From positions 51,455 through 115,454 of the forward strand of contig CAMDFX010000010.1 in the NCBI GenBank assembly GCA_945897805.1: a DNA stretch of 64,000 bases, written 5' to 3'. Below are positions 34,732-43,768 of this stretch, in pieces; positions within the stretch are counted from its first letter, which is position 1; every line of letters starts with the position of its first letter. The position numbers were made by a program, and so were the translations under genes. This stretch comes from Chryseobacterium gleum (lineage in GTDB: Bacteria > Bacteroidota > Bacteroidia > Flavobacteriales_D > Crocinitomicaceae). A model generated the notes under the pieces. That model saw only the letters and a list, made by a program, of their open reading frames with translations. It ran no database searches and had not been told where the DNA came from.

Positions 34732-35382
34732 TTATTTTTTAATACGTTTGATACTGCAACCTACCGCAGCTGTAGTATTTACTTTGACGATTTCGTCATT
34801 GGAAACGTTGGCAATTGCATTTTGTAAATTGTTCTCTTCTGCTGTTCTTTTTGGATCCCAAGAGTTATCGATTGCTCCTTTGTAAACCAATTTCAGGTCT
34901 TTGTCTAACAAATAAACATGGGGTGTACTTTTTGCACCAAAAGCATTTGCCAATTCTGAATTTTTGTCCAGTAAATATGGCATTGTATAAGACGCTTCTT
35001 TCGCATGTTTCTGCATCGCTTCAAAACTGTCTACATCAGCGCGTTTTCCTTCGTTTGAGTTGATTAAAACCATTCCAATTTCTGCTTTTTGAGACATTGC
35101 ATGAATTTCAGTATACTGCTTTTCCCAACCTGCAAAATCTGATGATCCTACTACAAATGGGCAAGTATTGCATGAAAAAACAACCAATAGGCCTTTTTTC
35201 ATTTTCAACTTTTCTAGCGTATGCATAGAATTATCAATGTTGGGCATTTCCAAGGTGGTTAAAGGCGCAACTTGACCAATGGCTAATCCTTCGTCCAATG
35301 TTTTTTGCTCAGAATTGTTGGTAAAAGAGAGTAAAAATAGGCCAGAAAGCAGCACAATGGCAATCGTTTTTATCGTTTTCAT
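34732..35382 (-). CDS. Exported redoxin / AhpC-TSA-type thioredoxin-like protein
   Basis: A 216-aa thioredoxin-fold protein. A signal peptide or lipid anchor-like N-terminus (IAIVLLSGLFLLSFTN) is followed by the active site SCNTCPFV (CxxC) near residue 72 and the cis-proline segment STPHVYLLD. A third cysteine, in VGCSIKR near the C-terminus, could act as a resolving residue. It would act as a periplasmic thiol oxidoreductase or peroxidase. It lies 29 bp upstream of the protease gene on the same strand and may be co-transcribed with it. Confidence 0.87.
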   Translation of the reverse strand: MKTIKTIAIVLLSGLFLLSFTNNSEQKTLDEGLAIGQVAPLTTLEMPNIDNSMHTLEKLKMKKGLLVVFSCNTCPFVVGSSDFAGWEKQYTEIHAMSQKAEIGMVLINSNEGKRADVDSFEAMQKHAKEASYTMPYLLDKNSELANAFGAKSTPHVYLLDKDLKLVYKGAIDNSWDPKRTAEENNLQNAIANVSNDEIVKVNTTAAVGCSIKRIKK

Positions 35383-35472
35383 AAGAGAGCTTTTAGTTTT
35401 TATTATTTAACATTGTTCATTTTCAGTCGCTGAATTTACACAATTTACAACTAAAAATAAAATTAATTTAAA

Positions 35473-38400
35473 TTATTCGCCTTCTTCGATTTCTTCGTCC
35501 ACATTTTCGGTTTCTGATTTTTCAGTTTCAAAGTCATTTAAGTTGACATCGTAAGATTCTGAATTTAAAAGTGTTCCCATTTTAAAATAGCGAATGTAAA
35601 TATCTATTAATTTCTCTTGATATTTCATTTGTTCCTCTAAATCAGGTAAATTTGGATTCATACAAATATCTCCTAAATATTTAGTTTTAGTCAAATCACC
35701 GCTCAACCACCTGCCATCTCTTTTTCCGAGCACATATTGGCCTACATGGTTTAATTTCCCGAAAGGATCATAATATTTCCAAATACCTTCGGGTAAACCA
35801 TTTTTCATTTTTCCTTCACTTTGGATTGTTCCGTTGTCGTAATAGTTTTTGGTATATCCATTCATGCGGTGCAAGGCTGTATCTGCTTCCCAGAGGGTAA
35901 AAAACTGTCGCACTTCATAATGATCTGTGTGAGAACAATCGTATTTTTCGAATTTTTCAATCACAAAACTTTTCGAAAGAAGGTTTCCTTTGTTGTCAAA
36001 ATCGCTTAAAATTCCTTTGGATTTAAATTGAATAGAATCGTTGAGTTTGACAATGCTATCGAAATATTCAACTTCATACAATTTTTCGCCATCGTAACCA
36101 TAAAATTGCCAACATCCAACTTTCTTGCCTGCACTTATTTCTCCATCTCTAGAGACGGTATCATTGGGAAAATATTTGGTCATGTGATAATCGATTCCTG
36201 TTTTTTCAATCAAACTTGGTCTTCCATAATAAGGTTGATTATATTGGTTTTGCAAAAGTCCAAATTTGTAGAGTAAATTTTGCACCGTATTTGTTTGCAC
36301 AATATCGTCTGGCATGAAATAAATTGAATCTCTCCAATCGAATAAATACCTAACGCTTAATTGATTTGATTCCCATATTTTTTCTTCCACAGGATATGAA
36401 TATTGGAATTTGATGTAATGGTATTTCATTCCCAAAGAATCGTATCCTTCATAGTCATCGATTGGCATGCCGTAGAGGAAAAATCCGCGTTTGGACAATT
36501 TTCCATTGGTGTGATAAGATTTCGATTCTCCTTGCAAAGCACCATCTTGAAAATTCAATTCGTACAACAAAATCGTATCATTTTTAGGAAGATGCAAATA
36601 TGTTTTGACGATTCCATCTAAAGCGCCATTTTCATAATTTGAGCGTGTAGTTGCAATCCTATTTTGCTCAAAAGCGGGTCCTTCGGGAAAACCGTTTACA
36701 TATTGTTTTTCTGAAGTTTTATTTCCTTGCCAATCGAAACTCGTTTCTTTCCCGTTTTGAATTCCATTTTTGAAAGAAGATTCGTTTGATAAATAATACG
36801 TTTTTTTGGAAGGAAGCGTATCGTAAGGATTTAGATTAAACGAGAAATCATAGTCAAGGTTTTTGCCTTTCTGCTTTGGATAAGCAAGTTCGTATTCTTT
36901 GCAAGTTCCTTCCAATTCTCCATTCAAAAAGTTCACTACTTTGATAATTTTTCCTGAAAAGTCATATGCTTTCCAAGTTCCGTTGGCTTTGCCAGCTTTC
37001 ATGTTTCCTTCAATTTTAGCAACGGAAATAAATCTTCCACTCGTACTCAACAGGGTGGTTTGCAAGCTAGGAATGAGCAATGACAGCGATTCTTGATAAT
37101 CATATCCCAAATGATTGGAAGTAGATAAAACGTCATTGTACTTTGTTTTACCTGTTTTTTTGTATTTTTTGTACTCGTTAATTAAGACTTTTTCAAATTT
37201 TTCAGACTGTGTGAAATTAAAAACGATTTTATTTTTTTGGATTTTAAAATTTGGATTTTTTGCACTGTAATTGATTTGAACTGACCCATTGAAAGGTTGA
37301 TTTTGATGGTATAGAATTTCTTCGTTAGTTATTTCAAATGAATTGTCAATGACGGTAATATTCAATTGAGGAAGTGAATCATTGGAATAGAAATTTTCCA
37401 TCAAGTTCCCGTTGAAAGTATTGATCAACTTCAAATCTTTAAAATACAATTCTTTTTTACCTCTGAAATTGGTGTATTCATCATTAAATTCATAATTACA
37501 AAAAGACATTTTAGAACCATTCAAAGACCAATTTTCCGTCTGCAAAGTTTTTTCATCGGCATTGAGTAATTCATAATTCCAAACTGTTGTATCGGGGTAC
37601 CATTCTTTGCTTAATAGTATTTTACCTTTCAGATTTTGATTTTGCAAAGCGTCAAATCCCTCATTGTATTTGAAATAATTCCATTCCAATGCATCCATTT
37701 CATTCGAGGAATATAGAAAATCTTCGATAGACGATGTATTCATATTTTCAATCAAAATGTGCTTGTCTTTGTAAAATGGGTCAAGTGTTTGTTTGATGAA
37801 TTTTCCGGTCGAGTCAAAAAGATTAATTTCAAAAGCTACACCAGAATAATCAATTGATTTAAATTCATATTCTTTGCGAATAGGGTCAAAATTAATGACA
37901 TTTGCTGCAAGACCATTGTCCCAAAAAATGGTGTCTTCACGCAACAATTCACCATTTTTGAATTCCAGTCGAATTTTTAATTTGCCGTTGTCAAAAAATT
38001 CTTCATAAATGCCGTCATACTTATTGAAATAGCCAATGCTGTCTATCGCTTTTGCTTTGGGTAAAAAATTGCCATTTACTTGTATGAAGTTATCCAAAGA
38101 ATGGTCGTCTCTATATTCCTCGTAATATTCTTCTTCATTATATTGATTTGGAATTTGAATATCTCCCATGTATGTTGATTCTTCCTCGTAAACTTCTCCT
38201 TCATAAGCATTGTTTTCCTCTTCAGGAAGTTCCAGATTTTTCTCCTTTTTATTGTCGAAAGTTCTCATCGAATAAAAGTCGATTTCCGGAGATTCGTAGT
38301 AGGGAGAAAAACTGTAATGTTTGTAAGGTAAATTGTTAAAAATGAAATTATTATCTCTGATGAAGATTTTGTGAGAAAGTATTTTATTTTCTACCAAAGT

Positions 38401-39237
38401 ATAGTGTTTTTTGAGAACAACTGTATCCATATATTTATTGTTGTCATAGTAATTTACCGCATTGTAAATGAACCATTCTCCGCTTTTTTTGCCGTCTTTG
38501 TAATTCCCTTTTTCGAGTAAAATATTGCCTTTGTAATTTTCATATTTTCCATTTTCGATTCCATTCACAAAGGTTGTTTTTTCGGTGTTGTACTTGATTT
38601 TTTGATTCAAGAATATTTGCACATCTTTTTTATTTCTGTATTGAGCATGCGAGTGAGTCGAATTGGTCCAAACGCCCACTTTTAAACCATTTTGAAAAAC
38701 GCCAGATTTGACGGTATCTCCAATGGCATTTATCCAAATGGCATTTCCATCTAGCAAGTTATTTTTTAAATTGAAATAGCCAGCAATTTTATTGGAGTCA
38801 GCAGTAAAATCTCCTTTGGCATTGAAAAAATAATAGTTGTCAAAATATTGAACGTATTGGCCATCAGGAAATTTTTCCATTGCTGGAACGATGTCTTTTT
38901 CGAAAATATAATTGGTTTGATAAAAGCGGTTGGAATTGGCTTTGATTAAGGTCATTTTTGCTTTTTCTTTTTTTGAAAAAACGGTTAAATTTCCTCCGAG
39001 TTTATTATATTCTTTGATGATTTTTTTGATTTCTTTCTGAGATAATTTAGGATTTGTTTGTCGAATGATTGATTTAAAATCAGAATACAACATTGTTTCC
39101 AACACATTTGCCATTCTCGCTTGTTGCGGATATGGATATATGTAATATTTCACGCCATTGATTTCTGTCGAATCTAGTTTTTGAGAAAAAACAAAGCAAT
39201 TTAGAAAAATGAAAACAAATAATATAAATCTTTGCAT
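35473..39237 (-). CDS. Very large YwqK/MORN-type repeat protein
   Basis: A 1254-aa exported protein; residues 1-18 are a signal peptide ending FVFSQ. The rest consists of many irregular units of the kind G-x-x-x-x-Y-x-x-x-G-x-x-x-x-x-x-x-F-x-x-G, typical of YwqK-like or MORN_2 repeats: YNTNGKL-type strings such as GTWKAYDFSGKIIKVVNFLNGELEGTCKEY and KNYYDNGTIQSEGKMKNGLPEGIWKYYDPFGKL. The C-terminus is acidic (ENVDEEIEEGE) and there is no T9SS tail, so the final location is open. Repeats of this type usually form long beta-structures. Much longer than common YwqK proteins (150-400 aa). Function unknown. Confidence 0.82.
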   Translation of the reverse strand: MQRFILFVFIFLNCFVFSQKLDSTEINGVKYYIYPYPQQARMANVLETMLYSDFKSIIRQTNPKLSQKEIKKIIKEYNKLGGNLTVFSKKEKAKMTLIKANSNRFYQTNYIFEKDIVPAMEKFPDGQYVQYFDNYYFFNAKGDFTADSNKIAGYFNLKNNLLDGNAIWINAIGDTVKSGVFQNGLKVGVWTNSTHSHAQYRNKKDVQIFLNQKIKYNTEKTTFVNGIENGKYENYKGNILLEKGNYKDGKKSGEWFIYNAVNYYDNNKYMDTVVLKKHYTLVENKILSHKIFIRDNNFIFNNLPYKHYSFSPYYESPEIDFYSMRTFDNKKEKNLELPEEENNAYEGEVYEEESTYMGDIQIPNQYNEEEYYEEYRDDHSLDNFIQVNGNFLPKAKAIDSIGYFNKYDGIYEEFFDNGKLKIRLEFKNGELLREDTIFWDNGLAANVINFDPIRKEYEFKSIDYSGVAFEINLFDSTGKFIKQTLDPFYKDKHILIENMNTSSIEDFLYSSNEMDALEWNYFKYNEGFDALQNQNLKGKILLSKEWYPDTTVWNYELLNADEKTLQTENWSLNGSKMSFCNYEFNDEYTNFRGKKELYFKDLKLINTFNGNLMENFYSNDSLPQLNITVIDNSFEITNEEILYHQNQPFNGSVQINYSAKNPNFKIQKNKIVFNFTQSEKFEKVLINEYKKYKKTGKTKYNDVLSTSNHLGYDYQESLSLLIPSLQTTLLSTSGRFISVAKIEGNMKAGKANGTWKAYDFSGKIIKVVNFLNGELEGTCKEYELAYPKQKGKNLDYDFSFNLNPYDTLPSKKTYYLSNESSFKNGIQNGKETSFDWQGNKTSEKQYVNGFPEGPAFEQNRIATTRSNYENGALDGIVKTYLHLPKNDTILLYELNFQDGALQGESKSYHTNGKLSKRGFFLYGMPIDDYEGYDSLGMKYHYIKFQYSYPVEEKIWESNQLSVRYLFDWRDSIYFMPDDIVQTNTVQNLLYKFGLLQNQYNQPYYGRPSLIEKTGIDYHMTKYFPNDTVSRDGEISAGKKVGCWQFYGYDGEKLYEVEYFDSIVKLNDSIQFKSKGILSDFDNKGNLLSKSFVIEKFEKYDCSHTDHYEVRQFFTLWEADTALHRMNGYTKNYYDNGTIQSEGKMKNGLPEGIWKYYDPFGKLNHVGQYVLGKRDGRWLSGDLTKTKYLGDICMNPNLPDLEEQMKYQEKLIDIYIRYFKMGTLLNSESYDVNLNDFETEKSETENVDEEIEEGE

Positions 39238-39364
39238 TATTTTCGGGATATATTTATTAAAATCAAGGAGTTAATTTCATGTGATTACCCAAATTTATAA
39301 ATAAAAAATTGCAAGAGGTTTAAATTAAATTTTTCGTTCGAATATTTTTCAATTCCAAGGAATA

Positions 39365-40360
39365 TTATTTCCTCAATTCGTAGCGAAAAGTTTCGATATA
39401 GTAGTTTGGTTCGCCGGATGTATTTTCTTTTTTATGTTTTAAATATATCGGTTTTCCAGTAGCATCATATTCGAAATTATGGACTGTTCTAGTGATAAAA
39501 TTATTGTCTGAAATTGTCGAGTCGATATATGAAATCCATTGATTTTTTTTATTGTATTGATAACTTCGCTTGATTTCAAAAGGATAATCTTCAATGATTC
39601 GCTCTTTCAATGGGCCCGTTGGCCAATAATTGTACAAATGCACTTCTTTTTCTCTGACTTTGTTTTCTACTTTGTAACGCTTGTAAGGTTTTCTCGGCGT
39701 TCCCCAAATCACCCAATCATTGCTTGCTGGTTTCAAAATTGAATCCACAGAAAGAGGTCCCCAATATTTTTTCTGTTTGAGAAAATAGATGCGATCTTGT
39801 GTTTCAATGTCCTCATAACAAGTGGCTTTCGATTTGTTGTACCAGTATCGGTGAAGCACATAATTGTATTCTCGTTCAGATTGAAAATCTGTAGTAAAAT
39901 CATTGATTGAGTCAGCATCAGAAAGGTGTTTGAAAACGTCTGGAGTTACATTTCTAAATCCATTTCGATCCATTTTTCCCTGGTAAATGAAGCTTGAACG
40001 GGCGATTTCTCTGTCGTCGTAATAATAATAGATGACCAAGTAAAACACTTTTCCGTTGTTGTCAAAATAATATTCTCGCTTTTCTCGCGGCATCGCTTCA
40101 TTTGGAGCAAGGCTGCTTGTGTCGCCGATAATTCTAGGAAAAATGCGTTTGGTGATTTTGTAAATGTTGTTGGCACGAATTAAAGAATCGCTGAACCATA
40201 GTGGAAACGATAATTCTGATTCAAAATTTTCATTGAAAAACAGTGGATTAAGCCATTGTTTTTTGTTCAAAGGCATTTTAGATCGTGCGTTTTTTTCCAA
40301 TCCTGAATCGCAAGCGAAAAAGATGAAAATGAAAGCAAAAACTGAAAAAACCTTGAACAT
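39365..40360 (-). CDS. Hypothetical lipoprotein with YD/RHS-like strands
   Basis: A 331-aa lipoprotein. I start it at 40360, where the signal MFKVFSVFAFIFIFFAC ends in a lipobox with Cys17. The rest is rich in Tyr, Trp and Asp, with repeated strands such as NNGKVFYLVIYYYYDD and YDATGKPIYLKHKKE that resemble isolated YD-type or YwqK-type repeats. I do not recognise a family. It lies 127 bp upstream of the large YwqK/MORN-type protein on the same strand, and the shared strand pattern suggests related roles. Confidence 0.72.
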   Translation of the reverse strand: MFKVFSVFAFIFIFFACDSGLEKNARSKMPLNKKQWLNPLFFNENFESELSFPLWFSDSLIRANNIYKITKRIFPRIIGDTSSLAPNEAMPREKREYYFDNNGKVFYLVIYYYYDDREIARSSFIYQGKMDRNGFRNVTPDVFKHLSDADSINDFTTDFQSEREYNYVLHRYWYNKSKATCYEDIETQDRIYFLKQKKYWGPLSVDSILKPASNDWVIWGTPRKPYKRYKVENKVREKEVHLYNYWPTGPLKERIIEDYPFEIKRSYQYNKKNQWISYIDSTISDNNFITRTVHNFEYDATGKPIYLKHKKENTSGEPNYYIETFRYELRK

Positions 40361-40536
40361 GATCTGATTTATTGGAAATAAAGATACAAAAAAAAGTTTA
40401 ATCATCGATTTCGAGATTCATCGAAACTTTCAAACCCTCATAATATACTTGATTTTTGGCGTTTCTATTTTGTACTTGATATTCTTGAAAAATTTAATGT
40501 TAATTTTAGGCATTCAGATTTAAGGTTTAATTGGAA

Positions 40537-42093
40537 ATGAATTTATATTCGAACAAACAAAAATGGAAGATTATTTTGTTGCTCATAGCGTTGTTGCTTG
40601 TAGGCGCATCATTGTTTGTTTCCAATTCCATTGTCACTAAAGTTGCAGACAGAGAGCGCGACCGCGTAAAGCAGTGGGCTGATGCTATCAAGAAAAAAGT
40701 AGAATTGGTGCAATTGACCAACCGCACTTTTTCGCAATTACGCGACAAGGAAAAATACGAAATGGAAATGTGGATTGATGCCACGAAAGAAATTTCGAAG
40801 CCCATTGCTGGAGATTTTATGCCAGACTATGAATTGCCACTCAAAATTATCAGCAAAAACAAAGATATTCCAGTGATTTTGATTGACAATAACCGCGCTG
40901 TTTCGACTTACATTAATTTAGATTTAGATACAGTTGCCATTCGTGCTGAAAATCCTGGTTTGTCGAAAGCGCAGTTGAAACAATTGTTTGAAGATTCTTT
41001 GCTGAAATTATCTGACCAATGGCGATTGAAAAATCCAGCTTTTACAATTGAAGTTTATGAAGGCTTGTTTATGACTTACATTTACAACGATTCGCGAGAA
41101 ATTGTGAAATTGGAGAAAGAACGTGATTCTTTGTTGCGCTCGTTCAATCAAGAGTTGATCGAAAACAAAGGCATGGTGCCAGTTTTGTTGATTGATACCA
41201 AAACGGATTCCATTTTAGCCACCAATTTACCAGTCAAGAAAGTTTCAGATTCGATTTTGCCTTCTACTATTGCCAATTTGAAAGCGATTAATACGCCCAT
41301 TGCTATTAATTTTTCGACTGAGCAAAATAGTTTGTTGCTGTATGATGACAGTCCAGAATTGAAGCAATTGCAATATTTCCCCTACATCCAGTTCGGAATT
41401 ATTGGTTTGTTTATTTTGATAGGGTATTTGATTTTCAGCACTTTCCGAAAAGCGGAGCAAAATCAAGTTTGGGCTGGAATGGCGAAAGAAACCGCGCATC
41501 AATTGGGCACACCACTTTCATCGCTAATGGCTTGGGTGCAATTGTTGGAAGCACAAAATGTTGACCCGATGATTATTGAGGAAATGCAAAAAGACGTCAA
41601 TCGCCTGGAAACTGTGACAGATCGCTTCTCGAAAATTGGTTCTGGTACCAAATTGAAACGAAAAAATATTGTTGAAACGACAAGAAATGTCATGGACTAT
41701 TTGCGTCACCGAATTTCTAATAAAATCGAATTTGAATTTAAATCCGAAAAATCTGAAATCGAAGTGTTGCATAACGCTCCTTTGATGGAATGGGTAATCG
41801 AAAACATCGCCAAAAACGCCGTCGATTCCATGGAAACAGCTGGAAAGTTGACTGTGTATCTGCACGAAACGCCAGAATGGGTGCACATCGACATCAAAGA
41901 CACCGGAAAAGGAATATCGCCTAAATTGTTCAAAACGATTTTCCAACCAGGATTCACCACCAAAAAACGCGGTTGGGGATTGGGTTTATCGCTCGTGAAA
42001 CGCATCGTGCACGAAAACCACAAAGGCAAAGTTTTTGTATTGGAGTCTGAAGTAGGGAAGGGGACGACTTTTCGGATTAGTATTCCGTTGTGA
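40537..42093 (+). CDS. Orphan sensor histidine kinase
   Basis: A 518-aa kinase; the ATG at 40537 is preferred to a TTG six bases earlier. Two membrane helices (about residues 12-32 and 285-307) enclose a periplasmic sensor region. The phosphoacceptor box is MAKETAHQLGTPLSS with His321, the QLGTPLS variant common in Bacteroidota. The ATPase domain has the N-box NIAKNAVDSM, the G1 box DTGKGIS and the G2 box GWGLGLSLV. No response-regulator gene is adjacent, so its partner must lie elsewhere. The sensor domain gives no hint of the signal. Confidence 0.92.
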   Translation: MNLYSNKQKWKIILLLIALLLVGASLFVSNSIVTKVADRERDRVKQWADAIKKKVELVQLTNRTFSQLRDKEKYEMEMWIDATKEISKPIAGDFMPDYELPLKIISKNKDIPVILIDNNRAVSTYINLDLDTVAIRAENPGLSKAQLKQLFEDSLLKLSDQWRLKNPAFTIEVYEGLFMTYIYNDSREIVKLEKERDSLLRSFNQELIENKGMVPVLLIDTKTDSILATNLPVKKVSDSILPSTIANLKAINTPIAINFSTEQNSLLLYDDSPELKQLQYFPYIQFGIIGLFILIGYLIFSTFRKAEQNQVWAGMAKETAHQLGTPLSSLMAWVQLLEAQNVDPMIIEEMQKDVNRLETVTDRFSKIGSGTKLKRKNIVETTRNVMDYLRHRISNKIEFEFKSEKSEIEVLHNAPLMEWVIENIAKNAVDSMETAGKLTVYLHETPEWVHIDIKDTGKGISPKLFKTIFQPGFTTKKRGWGLGLSLVKRIVHENHKGKVFVLESEVGKGTTFRISIPL

Positions 42094-42434
42094 TACAGTT
42101 GATTTAATATCTTCTTGTTCTTTCTTTTTTCTTGATAAGAAAGAAAGAACCAAAGAAAAAATCAAAGCCTTAAAATTCAAACACTTGATTAATCAAAAAT
42201 AAACTCGCATCTGCGATTTTTATAAATATTTAAGTTGTTATTTTGCTCAAACAATACTTTTGTTTGGCCTTCAAGCATTCCGAATTTTACCTAACGCTTT
42301 TATTGCTATGGCTGGAAATGGTAGTAAAAACTTTGGATTTTCTTTAAATTTTAGAAAATGTTGAATTGACGTTTACAGTAAAATATGAGATTTTTAGACA
42401 ATTAGAAAGTCTAATGTCTCCTGTCTAATATCTC
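42094..42434. other. 341-bp gap with hairpin repeat, no gene
   Basis: Holds hairpin repeat copy B near its left end and a cluster of GTCTAAT-type sequences at its right end, including TTAGAC (42394-42399) facing GTCTAA (42409-42414). No coding frame is supported. Confidence 0.5.
42117..42167 (+). repeat. Dispersed hairpin repeat, copy B
   Basis: GTTCTTTCTTT pairs with AAAGAAAGAAC (14-bp stem in all, with one G-T pair) around CTTGAT, followed by CAAAGAAAAAATCAAAG. It has the same architecture as copy A at 17335-17380. There is no T-run, so it is not a plain terminator. Confidence 0.6.
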
Positions 42435-42884
42435 TTAAAGCAATCCAAATTGCGTAAAATGATGCGTCAAATGCTTTGAGTGCAGGCGATTCCATTGGTC
42501 AAAGTCTAATGGGCCGTAGTAGGGGTGTGGGTGTTTTAAACCTGGATTATCGGCATACAGAGATTCTAAATCTAACCATGTTTCCACGTATTCGTCGATG
42601 GCCAATTCAATCTCTGAATGACGCAATGGTGCCTCGTCTTGCACGAAGGAAACTTTTAAATTGGGAGCCATCGGTTTGTCAGAATCGAGAAATGCGATCA
42701 TTTTTTCTAAACGGTCTTCTGGAACTTCCAAAGGGAAAGGCGTTTCGCCTGTGGCGATTTTGAGCGTGTCTGTCAAGTGCTCAATCATGCGTTGCGCGCC
42801 CATTGAACCCCATTTTGGTTTTGAATCCACATTGAGTTTATCAAAATGCGGCAAAAGTGTTTCTAAATCGGTTGAAATAAACAT
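42435..42884 (-). CDS. DUF1569 / DinB-like protein
   Basis: A 149-aa protein. SKPKWGSMGAQRMIEHLTDTLKIATG and the C-terminal HPYYGPLDFDQWNRLHSKHLTHHFTQFGL fit the DUF1569 branch of the DinB four-helix bundle, with spaced histidines (in IEHL, LHSKH, THH) that may bind a metal. Related proteins in Bacteroidota are often mislabelled after fused PaaZ-type enzymes. Function unknown. The start overlaps the lipid-kinase stop by one base (TAATG), so translation is coupled. Confidence 0.8.
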   Translation of the reverse strand: MFISTDLETLLPHFDKLNVDSKPKWGSMGAQRMIEHLTDTLKIATGETPFPLEVPEDRLEKMIAFLDSDKPMAPNLKVSFVQDEAPLRHSEIELAIDEYVETWLDLESLYADNPGLKHPHPYYGPLDFDQWNRLHSKHLTHHFTQFGLL

Positions 42885-43768
42885 TACTTGAAATTTTTTC
42901 CTACCAAGATATTCAAACTTTTTGGAATAACTTGCACATTCAGTTCATTTCTTACCTCAAAAGGTTCACCGTCGTAGTGCGCCATCTTGTGTGTCAAGGT
43001 GATTCTCACTTTTTCAATAGGAATGATTTCCGAAAAACGAGAGCGGTGAGAGGTACGTTTAAAAAATCTGTAAACCACTGCAGGTGCTTTCCACATGGAA
43101 AAAGGTTTCAGAATGCACAATTCAATTTTTCCATCAGAAATATTCGAATAAGGCGAAACACAAAATCCATTTCCGAACTCAGAAGAGTTTGCCAGGGTGC
43201 ACAAAACAACTGGTAATTCTCTTTGGTAAGTTGGGAATTCAATTTTCACAGAAATCGGTTTGTACGAAGCATATTCTCTGAAAACTAACTTCGCATAACT
43301 CCAAAATCCACGTGTGTGATATTCGTCGAATTTTTTGGCAATCAATGCATCAAAGCCATATCCACCAACACCTAGAAACGGTTTGTCGTTTACCAATACT
43401 GTATCCATTACAGAAGTGTTTTGTTCGTTGATACTTTGTATTGCTTCGATGAGGTTTAGAGGAATTTTCAAATGGCGCGCCAATCCATTTCCAGAACCTG
43501 CCGGAAGAATGGCCAATTTAGTTTCAGTCCCAATCAAAGCGGTTCCTACTTCATGCACAGAACCGTCACCGCCAACTGCGCAAACGATGTCAAAACCATC
43601 CATGGCAGATTGCGCTGCGATTGCTTTGGCGTGTTTTCTATATTCAGTAATGGTGATTTCGTAATCGAAAATGGAATGATCGAGGTACTGTTCAATCAGC
43701 GTGGGCAATTGGTTTTTTTGACCGATTCCCGATATTGGATTGATGATGAAGCGAATTTTCTTTTTCAT
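42884..43768 (-). CDS. Diacylglycerol/lipid kinase (YegS/BmrU family)
   Basis: A 294-aa kinase. Signatures: INPISGIG at the N-terminus, AVGGDGSVHEVGTAL (nucleotide-binding GGDG), and LPAGSGNGLARHL. The C-terminal beta-sandwich includes GVGGYGFDALIA and AHYDGEP. It would phosphorylate diacylglycerol or a related lipid with ATP. Its first 77 bp lie inside the 3' end of the phosphoglycerol-transferase gene, in another frame. That unusually deep overlap couples a gene whose product releases diacylglycerol with one that can recapture it. Confidence 0.9.
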   Translation of the reverse strand: MKKKIRFIINPISGIGQKNQLPTLIEQYLDHSIFDYEITITEYRKHAKAIAAQSAMDGFDIVCAVGGDGSVHEVGTALIGTETKLAILPAGSGNGLARHLKIPLNLIEAIQSINEQNTSVMDTVLVNDKPFLGVGGYGFDALIAKKFDEYHTRGFWSYAKLVFREYASYKPISVKIEFPTYQRELPVVLCTLANSSEFGNGFCVSPYSNISDGKIELCILKPFSMWKAPAVVYRFFKRTSHRSRFSEIIPIEKVRITLTHKMAHYDGEPFEVRNELNVQVIPKSLNILVGKNFK

